Assembly (NCBI GenBank): GCA_944382875.1
Contig: CALWNQ010000001.1
Span: 1-64,000, forward strand
Length of the DNA stretch: 64,000 bases
Direction of reading: 5' to 3'
Source: an uncultured Clostridia bacterium
GTDB lineage: Bacteria; Bacillota; Clostridia; Oscillospirales; Ruminococcaceae
Below the pieces are notes generated by a model. That model made no database searches, was not told where the DNA came from, and saw nothing but the letters and a program-made list of their open reading frames with translations. Position numbers and translations under genes: made by a program. Numbering within the stretch: position 1 is the stretch's first letter; every line of letters starts with the position of its first letter. Shown here piece after piece: positions 1-8,243 of the stretch.

Positions 1-30
1 CAGCCGCTCCCCTCGCGGGACAGCTTCCTT

Positions 31-83
31 ATCTTACCACTTTCTTTTTCCTTTGTCAACTCATTTTTGCCTTTTTTTCGACA
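31..83 (-). promoter_or_regulatory. Leftward sigma-A promoter with upstream Spo0A-box core
   Basis: On the minus strand a perfect TTGACA (positions 54-59), a 17-bp spacer and TAAGAT (31-36) form a strong sigma-A-type promoter that reads out of the left edge. A TGTCGAA core, the core of the Spo0A box, lies just upstream at 77-83. The driven gene is outside the window. Spo0A control is an inference from the heptamer alone. Confidence 0.6.
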
Positions 84-164
84 GGTTCCGCTTTTTCTAT
101 TATTTGTATCCTTTATCCCTGCTCTGTTTTGGATATTTTTTATGATTTGTCTTTTCACTGTATT

Positions 165-752
165 TTATCCAAGTTTTTCTAGTAACGGATATGCCGCCAT
201 TCCAACGATTCCCGCTCCCGCCATAATATAAAGAGGATTCCATTTTGTCTTCCGCAGAAGCAGAAATGCAACTGCAAACAGCGCCACCGCAACCCAGTCA
301 ATTTCTGCAAAAGGAAAATCGAACACCCCGCTGCTTTTTCCGCCAAAAACCGCCAGCATCAGGATGGTCAGTCCCGCCGAAGCGATCAGCGCCACAACCG
401 ACGGGCGCAAACCGCCCAGAATTCCCTGCACCACCGAAACATTTCGATATTTAAAATAGAAGTAAGCGATTGTCGTTACAATAACACAAGCCGGAAAAAT
501 GCATCCAAGCGTCGCCACGATCGCACCGGGAATTCCCAGCAACTGCATTCCCACAAAGGTCGCGGAATTGATGGCAACCGGCCCCGGCGTCATTTCCGCA
601 ATTGTCACAATATCTGCAAACTGCGTCACCGTCAGCCAACCATATTGATCTACCACCTGTGCCTGAATGAGCGGCATCGCCGCATATCCGCCGCCAACAC
701 TGAACAGCCCGATTTGAAAAAAACTCCAAAAAAGCTGAATATACAGCGTCAT
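165..752 (-). CDS. Chromate transporter family protein, second half-size subunit
   Basis: A 195-residue membrane protein of the ChrA (CHR) family. It carries the N-terminal family signature FQIGLFSVGGGYAAMPLIQ near residues 11-29 and a second conserved stretch TPGPVAINSATFVG near 55-68, followed by about five hydrophobic segments. Bacillota often encode ChrA as two half-size proteins from adjacent genes instead of one ~400-residue protein, and this is one such half. Its start overlaps the stop of the upstream half by 4 bp (ATGA), so the two are translationally coupled and probably form one transporter. CHR proteins export chromate in some bacteria, but many Clostridia homologues have no tested substrate, so the true substrate is unknown. 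No transcription terminator is evident downstream before the promoter at the window edge. Confidence 0.88.
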   Translation of the reverse strand: MTLYIQLFWSFFQIGLFSVGGGYAAMPLIQAQVVDQYGWLTVTQFADIVTIAEMTPGPVAINSATFVGMQLLGIPGAIVATLGCIFPACVIVTTIAYFYFKYRNVSVVQGILGGLRPSVVALIASAGLTILMLAVFGGKSSGVFDFPFAEIDWVAVALFAVAFLLLRKTKWNPLYIMAGAGIVGMAAYPLLEKLG

Positions 753-1327
753 TTTGCCGCCCTCCCCTTTTCATTCTTTAAGTGACGCAAATAATTGAGG
801 TATCCCACAACCCCGCAGACCAAAATAATCAAAATGACATTGATTTTGAGAAAATACGCACAGATAAACGCTGCAATCATTGTAATAATTGAAACCGGAT
901 CTTTGCCTTTGGCAACGCCGATCGACATCTTCATCACAACATCGACAATAACTGCTGCCACACCGGCGCGCATCCCGGTCATCAATGCACTGAAATAGAT
1001 ATTGTCTCGAAACGCTTCATAAAATACAGAAATTATACTCAAAAGGATCAGCGGCGGAAGAATAGTCCCCAAAATTGTAACCAATGCGCCCAAAAGTCCC
1101 GCCAGTCTGTATCCGATCAGAATGGAAGCATTGACTGCAATGGCACCGGGCGAAGATTGAGCGATCGCCGTAATGTCCAGCATCTCGTTTTCATCAATCC
1201 AGCCCAATTCATCCACAAATTTCTTTTTCATCAGCGGAACAATCACAAATCCGCCGCCCACCGTAAACGCACTCAGGCAGAATGTTGAGAAAAACAATTT
1301 CCGGTAAAAAGCCGCATTTCTTTCCAC
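749..1327 (-). CDS. Chromate transporter family protein, first half-size subunit
   Basis: Half-size CHR-family membrane protein with the paired signatures FTVGGGFVIVPLMKK and SSPGAIAVNASILIGY and several hydrophobic helices. The reading frame extends up to an ATG at 1360, but that codon overlaps the -10 box of its own promoter (1359-1364). The AAGAGG ribosome site is spaced for the GTG at 1327, with an ATG at 1333 too close, so I place the start at 1327 (about 192 residues). It is first in a two-gene leftward operon with the other half-transporter. The gene is divergent from a LysR regulator across overlapping promoters, which suggests that the regulator controls it in response to a small anion or metabolite. 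The substrate is unproven. Confidence 0.86.
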   Translation of the reverse strand: MERNAAFYRKLFFSTFCLSAFTVGGGFVIVPLMKKKFVDELGWIDENEMLDITAIAQSSPGAIAVNASILIGYRLAGLLGALVTILGTILPPLILLSIISVFYEAFRDNIYFSALMTGMRAGVAAVIVDVVMKMSIGVAKGKDPVSIITMIAAFICAYFLKINVILIILVCGVVGYLNYLRHLKNEKGRAAK

Positions 1328-1358
1328 AGGCATCCTCTTTTCTTTTGAATTCAACTTC

Positions 1359-1397
1359 ATTATACTGCTTGCAAAACAATAAGTAAAGTAGTATAAT
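1359..1397. promoter_or_regulatory. Overlapping divergent promoters of the transporter operon and the lysR gene
   Basis: Leftward: TTTACT (minus strand, 1382-1387), 17 bp, TATAAT (1359-1364). Rightward: TTGCAA (1369-1374), 17 bp, TATAAT (1392-1397). The two promoters interlock, so polymerase cannot occupy both at once. This is the classic arrangement for a LysR regulator that represses itself and activates its divergent target. Confidence 0.72.
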
Positions 1398-1440
1398 CAT
1401 ATTATATACATAAAAAATCCTTATGAAAGAAGGACTTGCC

Positions 1441-2352
1441 GTGACGCTCCGCCATCTCCGAATCTTCCAAACTGTTTGCCGTCATATGAGCATCACCCGC
1501 GCAGCTGAAGAGTTGTACCTTTCCCAGCCATCGGTCAGTCTTGCCATCTCCGAACTGGAAAAAAAATACGACCTCCGGCTATTTGACCGCATCGGGAAAA
1601 AACTCTACTTAACGCCTGCCGGCGAGGATCTTTTGGGCTATGTCCAATCCATTACCGCCCAGATTGACGAAATGGAGCAGCACTTGCGCAGCGGTGCACG
1701 CCGGAGCGTTTTGAAAATCGGAGCCAGCATGACGGTGGGCGGCTGCCTTGTGCCCGAGTGTGCCCGTCGCTTTTCGGCGCTGTATCCAGAAATCCGAGCG
1801 GAAGTAACCATCGACCGCACCGGTGTAATCGAACAGATGGTGCTCAATAATGCGCTGGACATTGGTTTTGCCGAAGGGCTGCCCGATGCGCCGCAGCTCA
1901 TCATCACCCCATTTGCCGAGGACGAACTGGCTGCTGTTTGCTCGCCGGATTCCCCACTGCTCAATGGTCCGGCACTCACCTGCCGGGATCTGGCGGAGCT
2001 GCCGTTGCTGCTACGGGAAAAAGGGAGCGGTACCCGTGCAGTTGTGGACAGCCTGATGGGTGTGCAGGAAATCACCTTAAAGCCGCTCTGGGAATCACTG
2101 AGTACCCTGGCGCTGATTGAAGGAGTCCGCAAAGGGCTTGGGGTTTCCATTCTGCCGCTTCGGATGATTGATGAATATTTAAACAAAGGTCTGCTGGCAG
2201 TCCTGCCGGTGACCGGGATCCAACTTAAACGAAAATTTTTCCGTTTGCAGCACCGGAACAAGGTGCTAAACGAAGCGGCGGAAAGCTGGGCGGAACTGAT
2301 GGCGTCCTGCGCCAACGACGACAAGGCATTCAGCCAAGAGGAAGTATTATGA
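1441..2352 (+). CDS. LysR-family transcriptional regulator
   Basis: A 303-residue LysR-type regulator. The N-terminal winged helix-turn-helix is clear (MTLRHLRIFQTVCRHMSITR, then AAEELYLSQPSVSLAISELE), followed by a linker helix and a periplasmic-binding-protein-like effector domain from about residue 90. I prefer the GTG at 1441 over the ATG at 1423 because LysR proteins usually begin right at this motif and the AGAAGGA ribosome site is correctly spaced for the GTG. The gene diverges from the chromate-family transporter pair and its stop overlaps the start of the acetyltransferase gene by 4 bp. It most likely controls the transporter genes and itself. The effector is not predictable from sequence. 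Confidence 0.9.
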   Translation: MTLRHLRIFQTVCRHMSITRAAEELYLSQPSVSLAISELEKKYDLRLFDRIGKKLYLTPAGEDLLGYVQSITAQIDEMEQHLRSGARRSVLKIGASMTVGGCLVPECARRFSALYPEIRAEVTIDRTGVIEQMVLNNALDIGFAEGLPDAPQLIITPFAEDELAAVCSPDSPLLNGPALTCRDLAELPLLLREKGSGTRAVVDSLMGVQEITLKPLWESLSTLALIEGVRKGLGVSILPLRMIDEYLNKGLLAVLPVTGIQLKRKFFRLQHRNKVLNEAAESWAELMASCANDDKAFSQEEVL

Positions 2353-2828
2353 TCCAGCAGATTTCCTGTTCCCAGGAGAAGGAACGCATCGCATCGGAAA
2401 TTTTAAACAGCCTTCCGGAGTGGTTCGGCCTTCCGGAAAGCACTGCCGACTACATCCATCAATGCCGGGAACTGCCATTCTGGGCAGCATTTGCGGAAAA
2501 TTCAGCCGTTGGATTTATTTCACTGCGGGAAACTTCACCTCACACAGCTGAAATTCTGGTGATGGGAGTGCGCAAGGAATTCCACCGCGCCGGGATTGGA
2601 CGCAAGCTGTTTGCCGCTCTCCGGGAATACGCCGAATTACAAGGTTATACCTATATTCAGGTAAAAACGGTCGCAGCCGGCCATTACCCGGAATATGACG
2701 GTACCCGTCTGTTTTATGAAGCCCTTGGCTTTCTTAGTGTAGAAGTTTTTCCAACACTGTGGGATCCCTGGAACCCCTGCCTGCTGATGATCCGGCCTGC
2801 CACCCAACTTTGTTGTGATTTAATCTAA
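2349..2828 (+). CDS. GNAT-family N-acetyltransferase
   Basis: A 159-residue single-domain GNAT acetyltransferase. The acetyl-CoA-binding motif A is visible as VMGVRKEFHRAGIGRKLFAAL (the R-x-x-G-x-G/A core is RAGIGR near residue 80). A later motif carries the conserved GTRLFYEALGF near 118-128. It would transfer an acetyl group from acetyl-CoA to an amine of a small molecule or protein; the acceptor is unknown. The ATG overlaps the lysR stop, so the two are co-transcribed and translationally coupled. This link to the regulator and transporter may mean a role in detoxification, but that is only context. Confidence 0.88.
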   Translation: MIQQISCSQEKERIASEILNSLPEWFGLPESTADYIHQCRELPFWAAFAENSAVGFISLRETSPHTAEILVMGVRKEFHRAGIGRKLFAALREYAELQGYTYIQVKTVAAGHYPEYDGTRLFYEALGFLSVEVFPTLWDPWNPCLLMIRPATQLCCDLI

Positions 2829-2846
2829 AAAACAGCAAAAATTCCG

Positions 2847-2875
2847 TTGACAACTGGTAATGATCGTGATAAAAT
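2847..2875 (+). promoter_or_regulatory. Promoter of the fucose isomerase gene
   Basis: TTGACA (2847-2852), 17-bp spacer, TAAAAT (2870-2875) preceded by an extended TGn element. Transcription would start near 2882, at the base of the following hairpin. A palindromic AAACGTTT (2924-2931), a LacI-family-type operator core, lies between the promoter and the start codon. Confidence 0.75.
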
Positions 2876-2881
2876 GAAGAA

Positions 2882-2906
2882 AAAGAAGCAGATTTTCTGC
2901 TTCTTT
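2882..2906 (+). other. Hairpin at the 5' end of the fucose isomerase mRNA
   Basis: A perfect 11-bp stem with a 3-base loop and T-rich 3' side (arm AAAGAAGCAGA). It lies about where the fucI transcript should begin. It could protect the mRNA 5' end, terminate read-through from the upstream acetyltransferase operon, or both. Confidence 0.6.
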
Positions 2907-2955
2907 CTATTGCAGCATAAATGAAACGTTTAACTTTGAAAAGGAGAATGACAGC

Positions 2956-4731
2956 ATGAACAGACCAAAAATTGGGATTCGTCCCGTTATTGACGGCCGC
3001 TGGGGCGGCATCCGCGAGTCGCTCGAAAATCAGACCATGAATATGGCGAAAGCTGCGGCAGCGCTGATCACAGAAAATCTCCGTTATACCGATGGCACTC
3101 CCGTTGAGTGCATCATTGCCGACACTACCATTGGCGGCGGCGCCGAAGCTGCCCGCTGCGCTGACAAGTTCTCAACCGCCAATGTCTGCGCTACTCTAAC
3201 CGTAACTCCCTGTTGGTGCTATGGCTCCGAAACGATGGATATGGACCCGATGACAGTCAAAGCTGTCTGGGGTTTCAACGGCACCGAGCGCCCTGGCGCT
3301 GTCTATCTGGCCGCCGTCCTGGCTGCTCACGCGCAGAAAGGCCTGCCCGCTTTCTCCATCTACGGTCACGATGTTCAGGATGCCGACGACACCTCCGTTC
3401 CCGCCGACGTCGCCGAAAAAATCCTCCGTTTTGCCCGCGCCGCCATTGCGGTGGGACAGATGCGCAACAAAGCTTATGTCAATATCGGCGCCGTCGCAAT
3501 GGGCATCATGGGTTCTTACTGCGACGCCTCCTTTTTCCAGAAATATCTGGGCATCCGGCCTGAATGGGTGGACATGACCGAGATTCTCCGCCGCATCAAG
3601 CTGGAAATTTACGACCACGACGAATATGAAAAAGCGCTTGCCTGGGTGAAAGAAAACTGCCGGGAAGGCATCAATGTCAATGCCGGCAAACAGCTCGCTG
3701 ACATCGTCCGGAAATCCAAGGTTGTCGAAAACGACTGGGAATTTGTCGTCAAGATGACCATGATTATCCGGGACATCCTCAAAGGCAACGAAAAACTGGA
3801 TGAGATGGGCTGGCACGAGGAAGCACTCGGCCGCAACGCAATTCTCGGCGGTTTCCAGGGACAGCGGATGTGGACCGACTGGCTCCCGAACGGCGACTTC
3901 TCCGAATCGATCCTCAACTCCACCTTTGACTGGAACGGCAAGAAAGAGCCGGTCCTGCTCGCCACCGAAAATGATGGTCTGAACGGCGTCGCTATGCTGC
4001 TCGGCAAGCTGCTCACCAATGGCGCCTCGGTCTTTGCCGACGTCCGCACCTACTGGAGCCCCGAAGCTGTGGAGCGCGTCACCGGCAAACGTCCCACCGG
4101 CAAAGCGGCAAACGGATTTATCCACCTCATCAACTCCGGCGCTGCGGCACTGGACGGCTGCGGCCTTGCCAAAAATGAAAAGGGCGAAGGCTGCATGAAG
4201 AAATGGTGGGAAATCACTGATACCGACATCAAAACCATCATGGGTGCTACCGACTGGCCCAACGCCAACTACGAATACTTCCGCGGCGGCGGATATTCCT
4301 CTCACTTCAAAACCCAGGCGGAGATGCCCGTTACCATGATCCGAATGAACATTGTGGAGGGCGTCGGCCCTGTCCTGCAGCTGGCTGAGGGCTATACCGT
4401 CACATTGGACGACGATGTCCACAAGATTCTCGACGACCGCACTGACAAAACCTGGCCGACTACCTGGTTTGCGCCGCGTCTCGGCATGAAGGGCTTTGAA
4501 ACCGTCTATGATGTCATGGCCAACTGGGGCGCCAACCACGGCGCGTTCGCATACGGCCATATCGGAAAGGACCTCATCACACTGGCTTCGATGCTGCGGA
4601 TTCCGGTATCGCTGCACAATGTGGAGGATGCCGACCTCTACCGTCCGCACAGTTGGAACGCTTTCGGCACCAAGGACCGCGAAGCTGCCGACTATCGTGC
4701 CTGCGCCGCATATGGCCCGCTTTACCGCTGA
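2956..4731 (+). CDS. fucI: L-fucose isomerase
   Basis: A 591-residue protein, the usual length for FucI, which interconverts L-fucose and L-fuculose in the cytoplasm (it also acts on D-arabinose in many species). The sequence opens with the characteristic [15 protein letters not shown] and contains the family stretches [37 protein letters not shown] and [12 protein letters not shown]. The C-terminal [18 protein letters not shown] and [14 protein letters not shown] segments also match the family. The Mn2+-binding acidic and His residues should lie in these blocks. The start has a strong AAGGAG site. The gene has its own promoter and terminator. Fuculokinase and fuculose-phosphate aldolase genes are not next to it, so the rest of the pathway must be elsewhere. 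Strong functional call. Confidence 0.96.
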   Translation: MNRPKIGIRPVIDGRWGGIRESLENQTMNMAKAAAALITENLRYTDGTPVECIIADTTIGGGAEAARCADKFSTANVCATLTVTPCWCYGSETMDMDPMTVKAVWGFNGTERPGAVYLAAVLAAHAQKGLPAFSIYGHDVQDADDTSVPADVAEKILRFARAAIAVGQMRNKAYVNIGAVAMGIMGSYCDASFFQKYLGIRPEWVDMTEILRRIKLEIYDHDEYEKALAWVKENCREGINVNAGKQLADIVRKSKVVENDWEFVVKMTMIIRDILKGNEKLDEMGWHEEALGRNAILGGFQGQRMWTDWLPNGDFSESILNSTFDWNGKKEPVLLATENDGLNGVAMLLGKLLTNGASVFADVRTYWSPEAVERVTGKRPTGKAANGFIHLINSGAAALDGCGLAKNEKGEGCMKKWWEITDTDIKTIMGATDWPNANYEYFRGGGYSSHFKTQAEMPVTMIRMNIVEGVGPVLQLAEGYTVTLDDDVHKILDDRTDKTWPTTWFAPRLGMKGFETVYDVMANWGANHGAFAYGHIGKDLITLASMLRIPVSLHNVEDADLYRPHSWNAFGTKDREAADYRACAAYGPLYR

Positions 4732-4745
4732 TATTTGGCTTTTTG

Positions 4746-4780
4746 GAAAGGCCGGACTTTGTGTCCGGTCTTTCTTTTTT
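4746..4780 (+). terminator. Intrinsic terminator after fucI
   Basis: GC-rich stem around GCCGGAC/GTCCGGT with a short loop, followed by a run of T residues ending near 4780. It separates fucI from the sporulation-type protease pair. Confidence 0.8.
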
Positions 4781-4821
4781 CCCTCTCTGCTGCATAAGAT
4801 GGGTTGAAAGGGGGAATTTCG

Positions 4822-5349
4822 ATGAAACGCATCCTGCTGCTCCTTTTTCTGCCGGTGATTTTGTTTTTGTGCGGCGCCGGTGTGCCGGAGCCGGATTTTG
4901 ATCTGCTTCCGCCGCCAGAAAACGCGGATTTTTCACCCTATCTGGTCACCGTTTCCCTTGCGGAGCCGCTGCCTGAATTTTCGGTGACTTCGCCGTTCGG
5001 CTGGCGGTTCCATCCCATTTCGGGGAGTCTGGATTTCCATACCGGCACTGACCTTTCCTGCCCGGAGGGAACGCCAGTCTGTGCCTTGTTGGGCGGCAAC
5101 GTCCTGCGGGCAAAATTTCACGAAAGTTATGGGAATTATATCCTGCTCGACCATGGGAACGGCTTCCAGACACTCTATGCTCACTGCAAAAAGCTGACGG
5201 TAAAAGAGGGGGAGACCGTTCGTTCGGGGCAGAAAATCGCCCTTTCGGGACAAACCGGAGAAGCAACCGGCCCCCATCTTCATCTGGAAATCCGGATGAA
5301 CGACTGTTTTCTGAATCCGGGCTGGCTGCCGTTTTTGCAAAATCCATAA
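4822..5349 (+). CDS. M23 (LytM) domain protein, SpoIVFA-like partner of the next gene
   Basis: A 175-residue exported protein. The N-terminus is a short signal/anchor segment (MKRILLLLFLPVILFLCGAG). The rest is a compact M23/LytM domain with FHTGTD (first His and Asp ligands), GNYILLDHGNGFQTLYAH, and GPHLHLEI (the HxH pair), so the zinc site looks intact. The start at 4822 is chosen over an upstream in-frame TTG at 4804 because AAAGGGGG is correctly spaced. It sits 12 bp before an M50 intramembrane metalloprotease. In Bacillus the LytM-domain protein SpoIVFA is encoded next to the M50 protease SpoIVFB and holds it inactive. The gene order here fits that pair, although SpoIVFA is usually longer. 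A plain cell-wall endopeptidase role is the alternative. Confidence 0.75.
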   Translation: MKRILLLLFLPVILFLCGAGVPEPDFDLLPPPENADFSPYLVTVSLAEPLPEFSVTSPFGWRFHPISGSLDFHTGTDLSCPEGTPVCALLGGNVLRAKFHESYGNYILLDHGNGFQTLYAHCKKLTVKEGETVRSGQKIALSGQTGEATGPHLHLEIRMNDCFLNPGWLPFLQNP

Positions 5350-5361
5350 GGGAGGACTGTG

Positions 5362-5922
5362 TTGATCCGATTTCAGATAGGCAAAACCCGGGTAGAACTC
5401 CGGTTTTCCTTTTTCGCGGTACTGTTATTGATGGCAGAAATCAGCAGAAGCGACCGCGGATTGCTCTGTGTGCTTGCTTGCCTGCTGCATGAAACCGGAC
5501 ACCTCTGCGGCTTTGTCCTATCCGGACAGATGCCGCGTGCTGTGATTCTGGAAAGTTCCGGTATGCGCATTCGTCCCCGGAACCATCCTCTGCCCGGCTT
5601 TTGGGAAGTGCTCATTCTTCTAGCAGGACCGACAGTCAATCTGGCCTGCGGATGGATCTTTTGGGAACTCGGCCTGCCCATTTCAGCCTGGATTCATTTA
5701 TTTCTGGCAGTATTCAACCTGCTCCCGCTTGCACCACTTGACGGCGGACAGCTTTTCCGGATTGCAGCCACGCGATTTTGCGGCTTGCGGACAGGATATG
5801 TTCTCAGCCGCACTGTCCATTGGTGCACCTTTCTGCTGTTAACAGCAGCCGGATTGTTCCTCTTTTTAAAAACCGGGAATTTTACCCTGCTCCTCACTGT
5901 ATTTTGCCTGAGTATGAATTAA
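5362..5922 (+). CDS. M50 intramembrane metalloprotease, compact SpoIVFB-like
   Basis: A 186-residue membrane protein of the S2P/M50 family. The zinc motif HETGH is at residues 43-47 inside a hydrophobic segment, and the third-ligand motif NLLPLAPLDGGQL lies near residues 114-126. SpoIVFB releases pro-sigma-K in the mother cell during sporulation. This protein is shorter than the Bacillus enzyme (~288) and has no C-terminal CBS domain, as in many Clostridia. The TTG at 5362 is the better start because GGGAGGA is too close to the GTG at 5359. It follows the SpoIVFA-like M23 gene and probably forms one operon with it. The sporulation role is inferred from family and gene pair; other M50 roles (signal-peptide clearance) are possible. 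Confidence 0.8.
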   Translation: MIRFQIGKTRVELRFSFFAVLLLMAEISRSDRGLLCVLACLLHETGHLCGFVLSGQMPRAVILESSGMRIRPRNHPLPGFWEVLILLAGPTVNLACGWIFWELGLPISAWIHLFLAVFNLLPLAPLDGGQLFRIAATRFCGLRTGYVLSRTVHWCTFLLLTAAGLFLFLKTGNFTLLLTVFCLSMN

Positions 5923-5943
5923 ATTTTTCTATAAAAAAACGAA

Positions 5944-5972
5944 TTGCCCTTTATCAGGAAAGGTGCTATAAT
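5944..5972 (+). promoter_or_regulatory. Promoter of the LacI-family/MFS operon
   Basis: TTGCCC (5944-5949), 17 bp, TATAAT (5967-5972) with an extended TGn. The ATG at 5971 overlaps this -10 box, so it cannot be the start codon of the mRNA. That favours the ATG at 6007 with AAAGAGGT upstream. Confidence 0.75.
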
Positions 5973-6006
5973 GAAAAAAAGTTCTCTTTTGGAAAGAGGT
6001 GCACCC

Positions 6007-7008
6007 ATGGCAACCATTAAAGATATCGCTGCGCGGAGCGGCGTATCCATCGCAACGGTATCCAAACATATCAACGGGATCCCGGTCAAAGAAAGCAACC
6101 GCCGCCGTATCGACGAAGCAATCCGGGAGCTCGGTTATCAGGTAAACGCTGCGGCGCGCGCACTCAAAACCCGCCGTTCCATGACGGTGGGAATCTTGCT
6201 CGACAGCCTCTCCAATCCGTTCTACACCACAGTAATTTCATCGGTTGAGGAATACCTGCGGGAAAACGGCTATGCTGCTATCCTATTTGAAACCAAAGAT
6301 TCCTCCGAACGTCTGCGCCAGGGGTTGGAACTCTTCTCCTCCAAAGGCGTCGATGGAATCCTGTATTTTTCCAGCCACGCGGAAAATGAAGTAATCCGTC
6401 AGTGTCAAAACGCTTCTCTTCCGATTGTCACGGTAGACAGTATCGCGCCGGATATTCCCAACTCGGATTTTGTCCTGACCGAAAACGCCGCATCAGCATT
6501 TCAAGCTATCTGTATGCTCTGTAAAAAAGGACACCGCAAAATTGCGGTTATTACCGGGGCAGATCGCCATTTTTCCGCCAACGAACGCCTTCGCGGATAT
6601 CTGAACGCACTCGAGGAAAACGGAATTGCGGTCTGTTCAGACTGGATCCAGCGCGACGAATATGATATGAACGGCGGCTACCGCTGTATCAAGCGGCTGC
6701 TTTCCCTGCCGGAAAGGCCAGAAGCTCTACTGATTTGCAACTATTTTATGACAGTCGGCGCCCTGATCGGCTTAAATGAAGAGAACGTTCGAGTGCCGGA
6801 CGAGCTTTCGCTGGTCACCTTTGACGATATGGAGTGGATCAAAGCGCTGAAACCACGGCTCACCACCGTCAATCAGCAGGCTGTTCGCATTGCGGAGCAG
6901 GCAGTATCCTGTCTACTTGCCAGAATCGGCGGCAGCGATACTCCAGGAAAAGTCATCCTGATCCCTACCACCATGACTGAACGCGATTCGGTCCGTTCCA
7001 TTCTGTAA
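6007..7008 (+). CDS. LacI/GalR-family transcriptional regulator
   Basis: A 333-residue LacI-type regulator. The N-terminal helix-turn-helix and hinge are plain (MATIKDIAARSGVSIATVSK, hinge region ending near residue 60), followed by a periplasmic-binding-protein-like sugar-sensing domain (TVGILLDSLSNPFYTTVISS, VTFDDMEWIKALKPRLTTV). The start at 6007 is fixed by the promoter, which overlaps the more upstream in-frame ATG. It lies 18 bp before an MFS carrier gene and probably regulates that carrier. It could also act on the palindromic AAACGTTT site at the fucI promoter. The sugar ligand is not predictable. Confidence 0.92.
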   Translation: MATIKDIAARSGVSIATVSKHINGIPVKESNRRRIDEAIRELGYQVNAAARALKTRRSMTVGILLDSLSNPFYTTVISSVEEYLRENGYAAILFETKDSSERLRQGLELFSSKGVDGILYFSSHAENEVIRQCQNASLPIVTVDSIAPDIPNSDFVLTENAASAFQAICMLCKKGHRKIAVITGADRHFSANERLRGYLNALEENGIAVCSDWIQRDEYDMNGGYRCIKRLLSLPERPEALLICNYFMTVGALIGLNEENVRVPDELSLVTFDDMEWIKALKPRLTTVNQQAVRIAEQAVSCLLARIGGSDTPGKVILIPTTMTERDSVRSIL

Positions 7009-7026
7009 AAAACGAGGTAATTACCC

Positions 7027-8238
7027 ATGTCCCGGATTCCGCTCTCCAAAAACTACAACCACACCATCTACGCCTGCTATATCGGATACATCACCCAAGC
7101 AATCATCAACAATTTTGCCCCGCTCCTGTTTCTCACCTTTCAAAGCAGCTACCAGATCTCGCTGGATAAAATTGCGCTTCTGGTCACGGTAAATTTTGGG
7201 TTTCAGCTCTGTGTGGACGCGCTCGCTGCCCGTTTTGTCGACCGGATTGGATACCGCCCAGCTATTATTGGGGCACATATCACCGCGGCGGCTGGATTGG
7301 TGGGGCTGGCGGTGCTGCCCGAACTGCTGCCGGATCCATACATTGGACTGATCTGCGCCATCCTGCTCTACGCGATGGGTAGCGGCTTAATCGAAGTGCT
7401 GGTCAGCCCGATTGTGGAGGCCTGCCCCACTGAACGGAAAGAAGCCGCCATGAGCATTCTCCATTCCTTTTACTGTTGGGGACATGTTTTTGTCGTGCTG
7501 GCATCCACATTGTTTTTCACTCTGTTTGGGATTGAAAACTGGAAATACCTGGCGATTTTGTGGGCGCTTATTCCATTTCTCAACATCTTTTACTTTGCAC
7601 GGGTACCAATTGCCCCGCTTGTGGCAGAAGGGGAGAGTACCCCCATTCGGCAGCTCGTCAAAAGCAGGCTCTTCTGGATTTTCTTTGTACTGATGATCTG
7701 CTCCGGCGCCTCGGAACAGGGAATGAGCCAGTGGGCCTCCGCTTTTGCGGAAGCCGGCCTCCATGTTTCCAAAACGGTTGGTGACCTGGCCGGGCCCTGT
7801 GCCTTTGCAGTCTTTATGGGACTTTCCCGTGCGCTCTACGGCAAATTCAGCGAAAAACTCCCGCTCCGTTCCTTTATGGCTGGCAGCGGAATTCTCTGTG
7901 TCGCAAGCTACCTGCTCGCTTCCCTGTCGCCCAACCCGGTGCTCAGCCTGGTTGGATGTACCCTTTGCGGTCTTTCGGTGGGCATCATGTGGCCGGGAAC
8001 CTTCAGCTTGGCGGCAAAGGAGATGCCCCGCGGCGGCACCGCCATGTTTGCGCTTTATGCACTGGCCGGCGACCTGGGATGCGCATCCGGCCCCGGTCTG
8101 GTCGGTGCTGTTTCGGAACGGCTGGGAGAAAACCTGAAAGTTGGAATTTTAGCTGCAATCGTTTTTCCTCTTCTTTTGCTGCTCGGCCTGGTTGCACTTC
8201 GCACTGTCACCCGTACTAAAAATAATGTTCGGAAGTGA
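7027..8238 (+). CDS. Major facilitator superfamily transporter
   Basis: A 403-residue MFS carrier with about 12 membrane-spanning segments. Visible features are DALAARFVDRIGYRPAI in the loop between helices 2 and 3 (the MFS motif-A region), a second-half GLSRALYGKFSEKLPLRS, and GPGLVGAVSERLGENL near the end. It follows a LacI regulator with 18-bp spacing, so it is likely a sugar or sugar-derivative carrier. Solitary fucI, two kilobases upstream, makes a deoxy-sugar substrate worth testing, but there is no direct sequence evidence for FucP. The stop codon overlaps the ribosome site of the next gene. Confidence 0.88.
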   Translation: MSRIPLSKNYNHTIYACYIGYITQAIINNFAPLLFLTFQSSYQISLDKIALLVTVNFGFQLCVDALAARFVDRIGYRPAIIGAHITAAAGLVGLAVLPELLPDPYIGLICAILLYAMGSGLIEVLVSPIVEACPTERKEAAMSILHSFYCWGHVFVVLASTLFFTLFGIENWKYLAILWALIPFLNIFYFARVPIAPLVAEGESTPIRQLVKSRLFWIFFVLMICSGASEQGMSQWASAFAEAGLHVSKTVGDLAGPCAFAVFMGLSRALYGKFSEKLPLRSFMAGSGILCVASYLLASLSPNPVLSLVGCTLCGLSVGIMWPGTFSLAAKEMPRGGTAMFALYALAGDLGCASGPGLVGAVSERLGENLKVGILAAIVFPLLLLLGLVALRTVTRTKNNVRK

Positions 8239-8243
8239 TTGGA

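Noticed and set aside
3196-4650. A 484-codon open frame antisense to fucI.
   Set aside because: It mirrors the codon pattern of fucI and has no motifs, promoter or ribosome site. The fucI frame has clear family signatures.
5944-6006. Starting the LacI gene at upstream in-frame ATG codons (5944 or 5971 region).
   Set aside because: They overlap the promoter itself, and the LacI family starts right at the helix-turn-helix coded from 6007.
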